NCBI GenBank assembly: GCA_011389865.1 | Contig: JAABTL010000002.1 | Location: forward strand, 186,001 to 250,000 | Direction: 5' to 3' | DNA: 64,000 nucleotides | Source of the DNA: Trueperaceae bacterium | Lineage (GTDB): Bacteria > Deinococcota > Deinococci > Deinococcales > Trueperaceae | Part shown: one piece after another, positions 9,876-18,209 of the stretch | How the letters are laid out: each line of letters opens with the position of its first letter | Numbering within the stretch: the first letter of the stretch is position 1 | Position numbers and translations under genes: made by a program | The notes under the pieces: model-generated | Databases searched by the model: none | What the model was told of the DNA's origin: nothing | What the model saw: only the letters and a program-made list of their open reading frames with translations

Positions 9876-10607
9876 CTAGGCCCTCGAGGCGACGACGAGC
9901 AGCCACCACGGGACGAGCCCGACGGCGGTCACCAGGGGCACCGTGAGCGTGTCGGACCCGCGGCGGGAGACCAACTCCACCGCCCCCGCGAGCGGCGCGA
10001 GCGACGCGGCGGCCAACAGGCTCAGCCACCACGACGCTCCGCCGTAGAGGAACAGGGTGACGAAGGCCGCGATGGCGGCAGCGACGACCATCGCCGCCGT
10101 GCCCTCCAGCGTCTTCGCCCCCTCCACGAGCCGATGCGCGAAGCGATGGCGCCCGAGGAAGCCGCCGACCAGGGCGGCCGCCGCATCGCCGAGACCCCAG
10201 ACCATGACCGCGACGGCGATCGCGGGCCGCCATCCCGGACCGAGCAGGCCCCAGAAGAGCGCGATCAACAGCGAGAACACCAGGACGGCCAGGAGCAGTT
10301 GTCGCCGCATCTCGCCGCCGCCCTCGCAGCGGTCCGCCAGGAGCCGTCGGTAGCTGGGGTGGCGCTCCCACAGCCACAGCGCGGGGAAGGCGAGCAGCGC
10401 GAGGCCGGCGGCCGCCGCCGCCGCTTGGGTCCAGCGCTCGAAGAGGCCCAGCAGGAGGAAGATCGAGCCCGCGTAGGCGAGGTGCTGGACCTTCCGCACC
10501 ACCTCGTCGGGGAGGGCGGTGAACGCCTTGAGCCCGACCGGCAGCGCGAGGAGCGCCGCGAGGTAGTAGGTCCACAGGATCGCCACACCGGGCCACATCT
10601 TGGCCAC
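9876..10607 (-). CDS. integral-membrane polyprenol/phytol/diacylglycerol kinase-like protein (SEC59/VTE5/CdsA-like)
   Basis: 243 residues with about seven transmembrane segments. Motifs RKVQHLAYAG near the N-terminus, then WGLGDAAAALVGGFLGRHRF, KTLEGTAAM and DTLTVPLVTA, are those of the CTP-dependent lipid kinase/cytidylyltransferase superfamily (dolichol kinase SEC59, phytol kinase VTE5). It would phosphorylate a lipid alcohol at the membrane; the substrate cannot be read from sequence. GTG at 10607 is the outer start, with an alternative ATG three codons in. Its promoter region carries a perfect palindrome next to a divergent TetR gene, so repression by that regulator is likely. Followed directly by the CDF-like gene. 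Confidence 0.75.
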   Translation of the reverse strand: MAKMWPGVAILWTYYLAALLALPVGLKAFTALPDEVVRKVQHLAYAGSIFLLLGLFERWTQAAAAAAGLALLAFPALWLWERHPSYRRLLADRCEGGGEMRRQLLLAVLVFSLLIALFWGLLGPGWRPAIAVAVMVWGLGDAAAALVGGFLGRHRFAHRLVEGAKTLEGTAAMVVAAAIAAFVTLFLYGGASWWLSLLAAASLAPLAGAVELVSRRGSDTLTVPLVTAVGLVPWWLLVVASRA

Positions 10608-10657
10608 GCCCTTCCGGTCCGCACGGGTGCGGTCGATGCGACCGCCGCACCGTTCTG

Positions 10658-10671
10658 AGCTACATGTAGCT
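10658..10671. promoter_or_regulatory. 14-bp perfect palindrome, probable TetR operator
   Basis: AGCTACATGTAGCT is perfectly self-complementary and sits between the divergent kinase-like gene and the TetR gene. It directly adjoins the minus-strand -10 box (TATGAT at 10678-10673), so a bound dimer would cover the start site of the kinase-like gene. It is AT-richer than the surroundings. Confidence 0.7.
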
Positions 10672-10672
10672 T

Positions 10673-10678
10673 ATCATA
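10673..10678 (-). promoter_or_regulatory. -10 box (TATGAT) for the lipid-kinase-like gene
   Basis: TATGAT on the minus strand with the predicted start site inside the neighbouring palindrome. No good -35 at 17 bp (CATCGG). Confidence 0.5.
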
Positions 10679-10704
10679 CGCCTGTCTCATAACTCCCGAT
10701 GCGG

Positions 10705-10710
10705 TAACGT
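10705..10710 (+). promoter_or_regulatory. -10 box (TAACGT), leaderless TetR transcript
   Basis: TAACGT ends six bases before the ATG of the TetR gene, matching the leaderless arrangement seen elsewhere in the window. Confidence 0.55.
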
Positions 10711-10716
10711 CACCCG

Positions 10717-11268
10717 ATGGCAGCCCTCGACCGGCGCGTGCGACGCACCCGCGAAGCCCTCGCGCGAGCCCTTCTACAGCTCGCGGCCGAGCGCCCCTTC
10801 GCCGACCTGACGATCCGCGAGCTGACCTCCGTCGCCGACGTCGGCTACGCCACCTTCTTCCGCCACTACCAGAACAAGGAAGAGCTGCTGCTCGACGTCC
10901 TCGGCGGCATCGTCGGCGAGCTCGCCGACCTCCTCCAACCCAGCGCGGAGGCGGGGCGCCTCGAGGACGCGGGCCGCGACCTCTTCGACTACGTCGCCAG
11001 CCACGCGACCTCGCTGCGGGTGCTGTTCGACGCCCAGCGCAGCGGGACCCTCGAACGCGATCTGCGGGCGGCCGTGTGTGCCCGGGTGCTCGCCAGCCCG
11101 AGCTTCGGGCCGCCACCGGGCTTGCCCGCCGATCTCGCCGCCCACCACCTGGCTGCGGCGTCGCTGGCGCTGGTGGGCTGGTGGCTCGACCGCGACATGC
11201 CCTACCCCCCGGCGGTCATGGCGACCGCCTACGCCCGGCTCGTCGTCGCCCCGACGCTCGCGCCCTGA
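10717..11268 (+). CDS. TetR/AcrR family transcriptional regulator
   Basis: 183 residues. The N-terminal ~50 residues form the TetR helix-turn-helix: RTREALARALLQLAAERPFADLTIRELTSVADVGYATFFRHYQNKEEL, with the recognition helix around VGYATFFRHY. The C-terminal ~130 residues are a helical ligand-binding/dimerisation domain with no recognisable ligand signature. It is divergent from the lipid-kinase-like gene across an interval containing a 14-bp perfect palindrome, so it probably represses that operon and perhaps itself. Start ATG is set by the -10 box six bases upstream and by the standard spacing to the HTH. Confidence 0.93.
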   Translation: MAALDRRVRRTREALARALLQLAAERPFADLTIRELTSVADVGYATFFRHYQNKEELLLDVLGGIVGELADLLQPSAEAGRLEDAGRDLFDYVASHATSLRVLFDAQRSGTLERDLRAAVCARVLASPSFGPPPGLPADLAAHHLAAASLALVGWWLDRDMPYPPAVMATAYARLVVAPTLAP

Positions 11269-11303
11269 CGGCGGTCGTACCGACGCGAGCGGCCCGAGGT
11301 GCG

Positions 11304-11783
11304 TCAGGCCTGGGGGTCGCCGAGGAAGACGTCCGCGTACCAGTCGTCAGCGTACCGATGTAGGTCGTGGACCCACGGTGGACGCAGCACGCGCCCTGCC
11401 CAGGCGTCCGCGGCGGCCTCGTCTGGGAACGGCCCGACGAGCCAGGCCCCGCCGCCGTAGGCGTCCGGAGACACCGGCAAGGCGAGCTCGTCGCGCCGGC
11501 CGGCTCGGTCGCGCACCTCGCGCAGGTACGCGCCGCCGGCGCGGGCGAAGGGCTGCCGCAACAGCTCGTCGAGCGCGGCCCGCCAGCGCTCAGCGGCCGC
11601 CGCGGGCCACGGCGCATCGGTGCTCAGCGCGACGCGGCCGTCGGCGTCGGGATCGGCGCGCCCCAGGCGCCGGTCCGGGAAGGTCGCCCAGAACAGTGAG
11701 GCCACCACGTCGAGCAGCCGCGGATCGACGCGCAGCACCTCGAGGGCAGGTAGCGCGTCCGGCGCGCCCGCCTCGCCGATCAT
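11304..11783 (-). CDS. hypothetical protein, translationally coupled to the aminotransferase
   Basis: 159 residues; ATG overlaps the stop of the upstream aminotransferase (ATGA), so it is the second gene of that operon. I do not recognise a family. Residues 10-45 resemble the start of a small alpha/beta domain ([23 protein letters not shown]), and the C-terminal half has a [19 protein letters not shown] segment, where -AADAWA- patterns recall SPOR-like or YcaO-accessory folds only superficially. No signal peptide, membrane segment or metal motif. Likely cytoplasmic. Confidence 0.7.
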   Translation of the reverse strand: MIGEAGAPDALPALEVLRVDPRLLDVVASLFWATFPDRRLGRADPDADGRVALSTDAPWPAAAAERWRAALDELLRQPFARAGGAYLREVRDRAGRRDELALPVSPDAYGGGAWLVGPFPDEAAADAWAGRVLRPPWVHDLHRYADDWYADVFLGDPQA

Positions 11784-13081
11784 CGGGCCGCCGCGGCGGC
11801 GACCTCCGCGTCACCGGACGCGGCGCCGGAGACCGCCGCGCCGCCGGTGGCCCCGGCGGCGGTCGGCGTCTGCGCCCCGGTCACGTCGTCGGCCCACGGC
11901 GCGGCGTCCGCCCAGGCGGCCTCGAAGGCCGCCGGCAGCTCGCTCGCTCCCGCCACGCCGAAGCGCGGCAGCACGGCCGCTAGCGCGGCCATGAGTCGGC
12001 GGTAGGGCTCCGGCCGGGCGGCCTCGCCCATCAGGCCCAGCCGCCATACCCGGCCCGCGGTCGAACCCAACCCGCCCGCCAGGCTGACCCGCTGCTCGGC
12101 ACGCAGGGCCGCGCGCACGGCGACGTCGTCCACGCCTGCCGGCAACGTCAGCGCGAGCACGGTCGGCAGGCGCACGTCCTCGGCGACGAGGTGCGCGAAG
12201 CCGACGGTGGCGAGCGCGGTGGCGACGCTCTCCCCCACCCGGCGGGCACGCTCGGCGCGGGCCGCCACGCCCTCTGCGAGGGCCGCGCGGATCGCCTCAC
12301 CGGTCGCCCAGTGAAGGTGGATCGGCACCGTGTGGTGGTACTGGCGTCCGCCGTCGCCCGCCGACCAGTACCCCCGCATGCCGACGAGGTCCGCGTACCA
12401 GGTGCTCACCGGCCGCCTGCGCGCCGCCACGTGCGCCATCGCCCGCGCGGAGACCGCCACCGGCGCCAGGCCGGGTGGCGCCGACAGGCACTTCTGCGAG
12501 CCGGTGTACGCGTAGTCGACGCCCCACGCCGCCATCTCGAAATCGAGCATGCCGACGGTGGTCACCGCGTCGACCGACCACAGCGCGCCGGCGTCGCGTA
12601 CGACGGGCGCGAGGTCGGCGACCGGGTTGAGCACGCCAGTGGAGGTCTCGCCGTGGACCAGCGCGACGACGGCGGGGCGCACCCGCTCGGCCGCTCGACG
12701 CAGGCCGTCGGGCTCGATCGCCTCGCCCGGCGCCACGAGGTGCACGTGCACCTCGGCCCCGAGCCGGCGGCCCATCTCGACCATGCGGTCGCCGAACACG
12801 CCGTTGGTGGCGACCAGCAGGCGCTCGCCCGGCTGAACGAGGTTCGCGAGGCCCGCCTCCATGCCGAGCGAGCCGGAGCCCGCGAGCAGGCTGGTGAAGG
12901 CGTCGGCCTCGGTGGCGTAGAGGCGCCGCAGGTCGGCGACGATCGCGTCGTTGTGGGCGAAGACGTCGGGGTCCATGTGGCCCCGCATCGGCCACCCGAG
13001 CGCCGCCTGCGCCCAGGGGTGGATCGGGGTGGGTCCCGGCGTCAAGAGCAGTACGTCGTCCATCCAGGGTCCGGCGTCCAT
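11780..13081 (-). CDS. class-V PLP aminotransferase (alanine/serine-glyoxylate or phosphoserine type)
   Basis: 433 residues. Starts [22 protein letters not shown], where LLTPGPT is the family's N-terminal signature. [13 protein letters not shown] holds the PLP-binding Lys, and VDAVTTVG supplies the Asp that contacts the PLP pyridine nitrogen. The enzyme transfers amino groups between small amino acids and glyoxylate or pyruvate. Related enzymes in Thermus and other thermophiles supply serine, but I cannot fix the substrate. ATG at 13081 is chosen for its ribosome site (GGAGAGGA). After ~385 residues of normal family length a ~45-residue Ala/Thr/Gly-rich tail follows. Its leader carries a promoter, a mini-ORF and an attenuator-like hairpin. 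Confidence 0.88.
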   Translation of the reverse strand: MDAGPWMDDVLLLTPGPTPIHPWAQAALGWPMRGHMDPDVFAHNDAIVADLRRLYATEADAFTSLLAGSGSLGMEAGLANLVQPGERLLVATNGVFGDRMVEMGRRLGAEVHVHLVAPGEAIEPDGLRRAAERVRPAVVALVHGETSTGVLNPVADLAPVVRDAGALWSVDAVTTVGMLDFEMAAWGVDYAYTGSQKCLSAPPGLAPVAVSARAMAHVAARRRPVSTWYADLVGMRGYWSAGDGGRQYHHTVPIHLHWATGEAIRAALAEGVAARAERARRVGESVATALATVGFAHLVAEDVRLPTVLALTLPAGVDDVAVRAALRAEQRVSLAGGLGSTAGRVWRLGLMGEAARPEPYRRLMAALAAVLPRFGVAGASELPAAFEAAWADAAPWADDVTGAQTPTAAGATGGAAVSGAASGDAEVAAAAAR

Positions 13082-13183
13082 GTCGTCCTCTCCGTCTCTC
13101 CGTGCCGACTCGCGGCGGCTCGTCACGCGCCGCGTCGAGCCGCCGCGTTGCGTCGAGCCGCCGCGTTGCGGCGGGCCGCGGGC

Positions 13184-13216
13184 AAAACGAAAGGGACCCT
13201 CCTGACGGACGGTCCC
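13184..13216 (-). terminator. attenuator-like hairpin in the aminotransferase leader
   Basis: Minus strand stem GGGACC/GGTCCC (13216-13211 with 13198-13193) with a 12-nt loop, followed by TTTCGTTTT. It lies ~80 nt after the predicted transcription start and ~100 nt before the gene. The T-tract is nearly identical to that of the pheS leader hairpin. The following 13126-13175 holds an 18-bp direct repeat (GCGTCGAGCCGCCGCGTT twice on the plus strand). Confidence 0.6.
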
Positions 13217-13258
13217 GCAACGCGACGAGCATGCCTCCGCCGCAGGGGCGGACGCACG

Positions 13259-13294
13259 TCATCGCGGTCGTGAAGCTCGCGGCGCGCAGCGCAT
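13259..13294 (-). CDS. possible leader peptide of the aminotransferase operon (11 codons)
   Basis: ATG at 13294 is eight bases after the -10 box, the same spacing as in the pheS leader, and encodes MRCAPRASRPR before a TGA. A second ATG overlaps that stop (TGATG at 13262-13260) and starts a frame rich in Cys, Gly and Ser codons ([11 protein letters not shown]...). Both could be fortuitous in GC-rich DNA. Confidence 0.28.
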   Translation of the reverse strand: MRCAPRASRPR

Positions 13295-13302
13295 CGTCGG
13301 GG

Positions 13303-13331
13303 AGTGTACCCGCGACCGACCCGATGCGCAA
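13303..13331 (-). promoter_or_regulatory. promoter of the aminotransferase operon (TTGCGC / 17 bp / TACACT)
   Basis: -35 TTGCGC (13331-13326) and -10 TACACT (13308-13303) with exactly 17 bp between. Predicted leader ~215 nt long. Together with the next entries it accounts for the 580-nt gene-free interval 13082-13661. Confidence 0.65.
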
Positions 13332-13433
13332 CCGCGTGTATGGGTTCTCGCCGCGCGCGGCCCCCGCAGCGACCCGCGGCCGGGGCAGCGACGCCCGGCT
13401 CTCCCACGCACGACCTCCGCCGAGCGCGCGTGC

Positions 13434-13439
13434 TATCTT
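13434..13439 (+). promoter_or_regulatory. -10 box (TATCTT) for the rimP-nusA-infB operon
   Basis: TATCTT, a lone AT-rich hexamer in this GC-rich interval, ~220 nt upstream of rimP. No -35 consensus is visible at 16-18 bp. If used, the transcript has a ~215-nt structured leader. Confidence 0.45.
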
Positions 13440-13542
13440 GGTGGGCGGACAGCGTCCCGGCGGCCGTCGAGGGTGGGTTCCAGGACCCGCCCTCGCGTCG
13501 TGCGACACCCGCGCTTGCGCGGACCTGCGTGTGTGCGCCCTC

Positions 13543-13610
13543 GCGCGGGCCCCGCTCCCGCGAGGGCGCGGGCTCCGATCCCGAAAGGGCGCGGGCTCGC
13601 TCCCGAGAGG
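13543..13610 (+). repeat. three tandem ~23-nt repeats, each a GNRA-tetraloop hairpin, in the rimP-nusA leader
   Basis: Units at 13543-13565, 13566-13588 and 13589-13610 share GCGCGGGCYCC-like beginnings. Each contains CCC-loop-GGG where the loops are GCGA, GAAA and GAGA, all members of the GNRA class. The loop bases differ while staying within GNRA and the CCC/GGG stems are kept, which suggests selection for RNA structure. The first unit can alternatively pair CCCTCGCG (13538-13545) with CGCGAGGG (13559-13566). Confidence 0.65.
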
Positions 13611-13661
13611 GCCTCGTGCCCTCACGTGTCGCGCCCGCCGGGTCGCGACGACGGAGGCCGC

Positions 13662-14111
13662 ATGGACCTGACGCAAGCCGCCCGCGACGCCCTGACGCCC
13701 CTCGGCTACGAGGTGCTCGAGGTGTCGGTCGGCCCGCACGGGCGCTCTCGGCGCGTGCTCGTCCGCATCGACCGGCTCGACGAGCAGGTCGTCGGGGTCG
13801 ACGACGTGCGACGCGCGTCCGAGGCCTTCGGCCTCGAGCTCGACCGGCTGGACCCGATCGAGGGCGCGTACCAGCTCGAGGTGGAATCGCCCGGTGCGCA
13901 GCGACCGCTCTTCACCGCGCGTCACTTCGAGCGGTTCCGCGACCTGCTGGTCAAGCTCCGCGCGAGCGGGACCCAGCTCAGTGGCCGGGTCCGCGCCGTC
14001 GAGGGCGACGTCGTCGTGTTCGAGACCGCCGAGGGGGAGCTGCCACGGCGGCTGCACCTCGACGAGATCGAGCGGGCCCACCTCGCGGAGTGGCCCGACT
14101 CGCCGCGTTGA
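13662..14111 (+). CDS. rimP: ribosome maturation factor RimP
   Basis: 149 residues. RimP binds the 30S subunit during assembly. The N-terminal alpha/beta domain carries LTPLGYEVLEVSVGPHGRSRRVLVRID and the linker YQLEVESPGAQRPLFTARHFERF matches the family's most conserved segment (LEVSSPGxxRPL); an SH3-like C-terminal domain follows. ATG at 13662 has GGAGG seven bases upstream. First gene of the conserved rimP-nusA-ylxR-infB operon. Confidence 0.95.
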   Translation: MDLTQAARDALTPLGYEVLEVSVGPHGRSRRVLVRIDRLDEQVVGVDDVRRASEAFGLELDRLDPIEGAYQLEVESPGAQRPLFTARHFERFRDLLVKLRASGTQLSGRVRAVEGDVVVFETAEGELPRRLHLDEIERAHLAEWPDSPR

Positions 14112-14119
14112 GGCACCAC

Positions 14120-14154
14120 CCCCGCCCAGGCGGGGACCCCGCCGCCAGGCGGGG
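14120..14154 (+). terminator. two consecutive GC hairpins between rimP and nusA
   Basis: CCCCGCC/GGCGGGG pairs twice: 14120-14126 with 14129-14135 (2-nt loop as drawn) and 14137-14143 with 14148-14154 (loop GCCA), the second followed by ACCGTTTCGG. The T-run is short, so partial termination or an RNA-processing site is as likely as a full terminator. They lie in a 143-nt gap inside an otherwise tight operon. Confidence 0.45.
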
Positions 14155-14254
14155 ACCGTTTCGGCCGGGCGACCGGCGCGGGACACGCCGCCGCAGGGCG
14201 GCCACAATCAGGCGTGCTGCGATCACGCAGCCACGGACCGGACCGGAGTGAAGG

Positions 14255-15538
14255 ATGAACAAGGAATTCATCGATGCCCTCAACGTGCTCGCCGCCGAGC
14301 GCAACCTCGACAAGGAGGAACTCCTCACGTCGATCGAGGAGGCGCTGGAGCAGGCGTTCGAACGCAACGTCATGCCCGGCAAACAGATCGAGGTCGAGGT
14401 CGACTCGGAGACCGGCGAGATCGACGTGCTGGTGATCCGCCGCGTGGTCGAGGAGATCGAGGACGCCGACAAGGAGATCCTCCTGGCAGAGGCGCTCGAG
14501 CTCGACGAAGGCGTCGAGGTCGGCATGGAGATGGAGTTCCCGGTCGACCCGGAGAAGTTCACCCGCATCGCCGTGCAGACGACCAAGCAGGTCATCACCC
14601 AGAAGCTGCGTGAGAAGGAGCGCGAGCACGTCTTCGAGGAGTACAAGGACCGCGCCGGCGACATCATGACCGCCGTCGTGTCGCGCACCGACAACAAGCG
14701 CAACGTGTTCGTCGATCTCGGTCGCGGCGAGGCGATCATGCCACCGCGCGAGCAGATCCAGGGCGAGCGCTACATGGTCGGCATGCGCCTCAAGGTGTAC
14801 GTCGCCAAGGTCGAGCTGTCGACGCGCGGCCCGTCCATCCTGGTGTCCCGCGCCGCGCCGGAGCTGCTCGAGTACCTCATGCGCCAGGAGATCCCCGAGG
14901 TCGCCGACGGCACGGTCGAGCTCAAGGCGATCGCCCGCGAGGCCGGCCAGCGCGCGAAGGTGGCCGTGGCGAGCACCAACCCCAACGTCGACCCGATCGG
15001 CGCCTGCATCGGTCACCGTGGCAGCCGCATCCAGGCCGTGACCGCCGAGCTCCAGCGCGAGCGCGTCGACATCATCATGTGGGACCCCAGCCCGCGCGAG
15101 TTCATCCGCAACGCGCTCTCCCCCGCCAAGGTCGGCAACATCGAACTGGACGTCGACGCCGGCGAGGCGCGGGTCAACGTCGGCAGCGACCAGCTGTCGC
15201 TGGCGATCGGCAAGGGCGGGCAGAACGTCCGCCTCGCCGCCAAGCTGTCGGGCTTCAAGATCGACCTGATCGCGACCGAGTCGATCAGCGACCTGGACGC
15301 GGCCATGGCCGCCGCCGCCTCACGGCAGCAGGACCTCGGCGCCACGGCGCCGACCGACAGCCGGCGAGCGGCGTTCGACGCGCTCTTCGCGACGCGCAAG
15401 GAGTCGAACGCCGAGCCACCGTCCGAGGAGGCCGAGGACTCGGCGTCGGACGACGCCGAGCCCTCGGTCGACGCCGAGGGGTCCGACGCCACCTCCGGTG
15501 CGCCCGACGAATCCGAGGAGACGAAAGCGCCGCGATGA
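14255..15538 (+). CDS. nusA: transcription termination/antitermination factor NusA
   Basis: 427 residues. N-terminal RNA-polymerase-binding domain (residues 1-~125), S1 domain (~130-200), then two KH domains: KH1 around IGACIGHRGSRIQAV and KH2 around LAIGKGGQNVRLAAKL, both with the GxxG loop that contacts RNA. Residues ~370-427 are an acidic Glu/Asp/Ser/Ala tail in place of the AR repeats of E. coli NusA. It moderates pausing and termination at RNA polymerase. Start ATG has GAGTGAAGG upstream. Stop overlaps the ylxR start. Confidence 0.97.
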   Translation: MNKEFIDALNVLAAERNLDKEELLTSIEEALEQAFERNVMPGKQIEVEVDSETGEIDVLVIRRVVEEIEDADKEILLAEALELDEGVEVGMEMEFPVDPEKFTRIAVQTTKQVITQKLREKEREHVFEEYKDRAGDIMTAVVSRTDNKRNVFVDLGRGEAIMPPREQIQGERYMVGMRLKVYVAKVELSTRGPSILVSRAAPELLEYLMRQEIPEVADGTVELKAIAREAGQRAKVAVASTNPNVDPIGACIGHRGSRIQAVTAELQRERVDIIMWDPSPREFIRNALSPAKVGNIELDVDAGEARVNVGSDQLSLAIGKGGQNVRLAAKLSGFKIDLIATESISDLDAAMAAAASRQQDLGATAPTDSRRAAFDALFATRKESNAEPPSEEAEDSASDDAEPSVDAEGSDATSGAPDESEETKAPR

Positions 15539-15978
15539 AGCGTCCCCGCCACGTCCCCCTGCGCCGCTGCGTGGCGTGTCGCGAGAGCCGGCCCAAGCGC
15601 GAGCTCATCCGCCTCGTCCGCGCGGGCGCGCCGGGCGACACCGGCTGGGCCCTCGACCTGCGCCAGCGGGCCGGCGGCCGCGGCACCTCGCTCTGCCCCG
15701 CCTGCGCCCTGGCGGCCGTGCGCCGCGGCGACGCCGCCCGGCGTGACGACGCCGGCCGGCTCAAGGGCTTCCGCCGCGCCTTCAGGCAGGACGCCGACGC
15801 CGTCACGTCGCTGCTCGCCGACCTGGAGGCGACGCTGGCCGCCACGGCGGCGCCGACGCCACAACCCGCCGACGCACCCGCCACCGCCGACACCGCGACC
15901 CGCGCCGCAGCGTCTGACGCCACACCCGCAGCCGCGGCCGCCGAACCACCCCGACCGAACGGAGGGATGCATGGCTGA
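15535..15978 (+). CDS. YlxR-family RNA-binding protein (RnpM)
   Basis: 147 residues. The first ~90 are the DUF448/YlxR fold with LRRCVACRESRPKRELIRLVR, the conserved Arg/Cys-rich signature, and GRGTSLCPACALAAVRR. In some bacteria this protein binds RNase P RNA. Residues ~100-147 are an Ala/Pro/Thr-rich disordered tail. ATG overlaps the nusA stop (ATGA) and its own last codons overlap the infB start, so all three are tightly coupled. Confidence 0.88.
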   Translation: MKRPRHVPLRRCVACRESRPKRELIRLVRAGAPGDTGWALDLRQRAGGRGTSLCPACALAAVRRGDAARRDDAGRLKGFRRAFRQDADAVTSLLADLEATLAATAAPTPQPADAPATADTATRAAASDATPAAAAAEPPRPNGGMHG

Positions 15979-17758
15979 CAAGGTCCGCATCTACCAGCTC
16001 GCCCGCGACCTCGAGATCGACACCAAGCAGCTCCTGGCGATGCTCGACGACATAGGCGTCGGCTACAAGTCGCACGCGAGCACGCTCGAGGGCGACGTCG
16101 CCGACACGATCCGCCAGCTCGTCGCCGAGGAGAACGCAGCGGCCGCAGCCGCGCCTGCGGCGGCGGCCACCCCCGCGACCACGGACGACCGCCAGGTGCC
16201 CGAGCGACCGGCGGCCGCGACGACCCCCGCCGCCGAGGCACCGACCCTGCCGCCGCGCGCCCCCGTCGTCACCGTCATGGGTCACGTCGACCACGGCAAG
16301 ACCTCGCTGCTCGACCACATCCGCAAGACCAAGGTCGCCGAGCGCGAGGCCGGCGGCATCACCCAGCACATCGGCGCCTACCAGGCGCAGACGCCGAGCG
16401 GCCTCGTCACCTTCCTCGACACCCCGGGTCACGCCGCCTTCACCGCCATCCGGCAGCGCGGCGCCAACGCCACCGACATCGCCGTCATCGTGGTGGCCGC
16501 GGACGACAGCATCATGCCGCAGACGCGCGAGGCGATCGCCCACGCCAAGGCGGCCAAGGTGCCCATCGTGGTGGCGATCAACAAGGTCGACCTGCCGCAG
16601 GCCAACCCCGACAAGGTCATGCAGGACCTCATGCAGGTCGAGCTGATCCCCGAGGCCTTCGGCGGCGACACGATCGTCGTGCCGCTCAGCGCGATCACCG
16701 GCCAGGGCGTCGACGATCTGCTCGAGATGCTGTCCCTCGTGGCCGAGGTCGAGGACCTGCGCGCCGACCCGTCCGCGCCCGCGCGCGGCGTCGTCATCGA
16801 ATCGGTGCTCGACAAGCGTGCCGGGGTGCTGGCGACCGTGCTGGTGCAGGAGGGCACGCTCCATGTCGGGGACTACCTGGTGTGCGGTGAGGTGTGGGGC
16901 AAGGTGCGGCGCCTGACGGACCACACCGGTGCCACCATCACCGAGGCCGGCCCCAGCGTCCCGGTCCAGGTGCTCGGCTTCAGCCACCTGCCCCACGCGG
17001 GCGAGGAGGTCGTGCACGCGCCCGACGAGGCGAGCGCCAAGCAGCTGACCGCGCAGCGCGAGGCCGGCCGCGAGGAGGCCGAGCGCGAGGCGATCGGGCG
17101 CAAGGGACTCACGCTCGCCGACCTGTTCGGCAAGCCGAAGACCAAGACGATCCACCTGCTGCTGCGGGCCGATACCCAGGGCTCGCTCGAGGCGATCAAG
17201 GGCGTGCTCGCCCAGGCCGCCGAGGACGTCCCCGAGGTCGAGCTCGACCTCATGCTCGCCGAGGTCGGCAGCCCGACCGAGAGCGACCTGCTCCTGGCGT
17301 CCACCGCCGAAGCGTCCATCCTGTCGTTCGGGGTCACCGCGCCGGGCTCGGTCCTGAAGGCGGCGGAGCGGCAGAAGATCCCCATGAAGACGTATCGGAT
17401 CATCTACGACCTCATCGAGGAGGTCGAGCGGATGATCAAGGGGCAGATCGAACCGACCTTCGAGGAGCGCGTGCTCGGCCACGCCGAGGTGCGCATGGTC
17501 ATCAAGGTGCCGCGCTCGGGCAACATCGCTGGCTCCTACGTGACCGACGGCCTGATCCGCCGCGGCGCCAAGGCGCGTCTCAAGCGCGGTGGCCGCGAGG
17601 TCTACAAGGGCTCCATCGCCCAGCTGCGCCGCTTCAAGGACGACGTCCGCGAGGTCACCTCGGGCTTCGAGTGCGGCATCAACCTGCAGAACTACGACAA
17701 CGTGCAGGAGGGCGACATCATCGAGGCCTACGAGATGGTGGAGGTGGCGGCCGCCTGA
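15971..17758 (+). CDS. infB: translation initiation factor IF-2
   Basis: 595 residues, a short-type IF-2 as in Thermus. N-terminal domain [29 protein letters not shown], a brief Ala/Pro linker, then the GTPase domain (G1 GHVDHGKT, G2 [10 protein letters not shown]3 DTPGH, G4 NKVD) and domains II-IV ending with the fMet-tRNA-binding C2 domain ([18 protein letters not shown]). It brings initiator tRNA to the 30S subunit and promotes subunit joining. The ATG at 15971 has GGAGG five bases upstream; an ATG four bases earlier is out of frame. Confidence 0.97.
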   Translation: MADKVRIYQLARDLEIDTKQLLAMLDDIGVGYKSHASTLEGDVADTIRQLVAEENAAAAAAPAAAATPATTDDRQVPERPAAATTPAAEAPTLPPRAPVVTVMGHVDHGKTSLLDHIRKTKVAEREAGGITQHIGAYQAQTPSGLVTFLDTPGHAAFTAIRQRGANATDIAVIVVAADDSIMPQTREAIAHAKAAKVPIVVAINKVDLPQANPDKVMQDLMQVELIPEAFGGDTIVVPLSAITGQGVDDLLEMLSLVAEVEDLRADPSAPARGVVIESVLDKRAGVLATVLVQEGTLHVGDYLVCGEVWGKVRRLTDHTGATITEAGPSVPVQVLGFSHLPHAGEEVVHAPDEASAKQLTAQREAGREEAEREAIGRKGLTLADLFGKPKTKTIHLLLRADTQGSLEAIKGVLAQAAEDVPEVELDLMLAEVGSPTESDLLLASTAEASILSFGVTAPGSVLKAAERQKIPMKTYRIIYDLIEEVERMIKGQIEPTFEERVLGHAEVRMVIKVPRSGNIAGSYVTDGLIRRGAKARLKRGGREVYKGSIAQLRRFKDDVREVTSGFECGINLQNYDNVQEGDIIEAYEMVEVAAA

Positions 17759-17784
17759 GGGCGGCCGCCCGCCGAGCCCCAGCG

Positions 17785-18108
17785 ATGATCCGAGCCCTGC
17801 TCGCCGCCCTCGTGCTCACGCTGGCCGCCGTCCTCGCGACGGCGCCGGTGCGGGTGTCGGCGAGCGCCGCGGTCCCACCGCACGACGACGGCGCCGAGGG
17901 GTGGGCGCCGCGCGCGCCGGGCTGGCTCGATCCGGCGCCGCGCGGACGGGCCGGTGCCTCCGGCGACGGCCCGCGCGCACTGCCGCCCCGGACGCTGCGG
18001 GTGCTGCCCCGAAGGCGCGTGTCGCTGGCGCCGTCGCGACCGCGCGGACCCGCGCCGACCAAGGCCAGCCTCAGCCGCCTGGGCCGCCGGCAGACCGACG
18101 GCGGGTGA
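17785..18108 (+). CDS. small secreted basic protein of unknown function
   Basis: 107 residues. Residues 1-28 (MIRALLAALVLTLAAVLATAPVRVSASA) look like a Sec signal peptide. The mature part is rich in Pro, Arg, Gly and Ala with no Cys and no recognisable fold. It sits between infB (26 nt upstream) and secDF (101 nt downstream) on the same strand. Third-position GC is as high as in its neighbours, but composition alone could also produce such a frame, so its reality is moderately supported. Confidence 0.5.
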   Translation: MIRALLAALVLTLAAVLATAPVRVSASAAVPPHDDGAEGWAPRAPGWLDPAPRGRAGASGDGPRALPPRTLRVLPRRRVSLAPSRPRGPAPTKASLSRLGRRQTDGG

Positions 18109-18209
18109 TTCTCTGAGTTCCGAGCCACCGTACCGCGGCGCCGTGACGGCTCGCCCGCCCGGCCGCGCACCCTCCCCCCGATCCCGCCAACCCCTGGAGA
18201 ACCCCTGAC

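Noticed and set aside
13200-13300. SAH or glycine riboswitch in the aminotransferase leader
   Set aside because: A GATGCGCTGCG stretch faintly recalls the SAH core, but the paired conserved segments are missing; glycine-riboswitch cores are absent.
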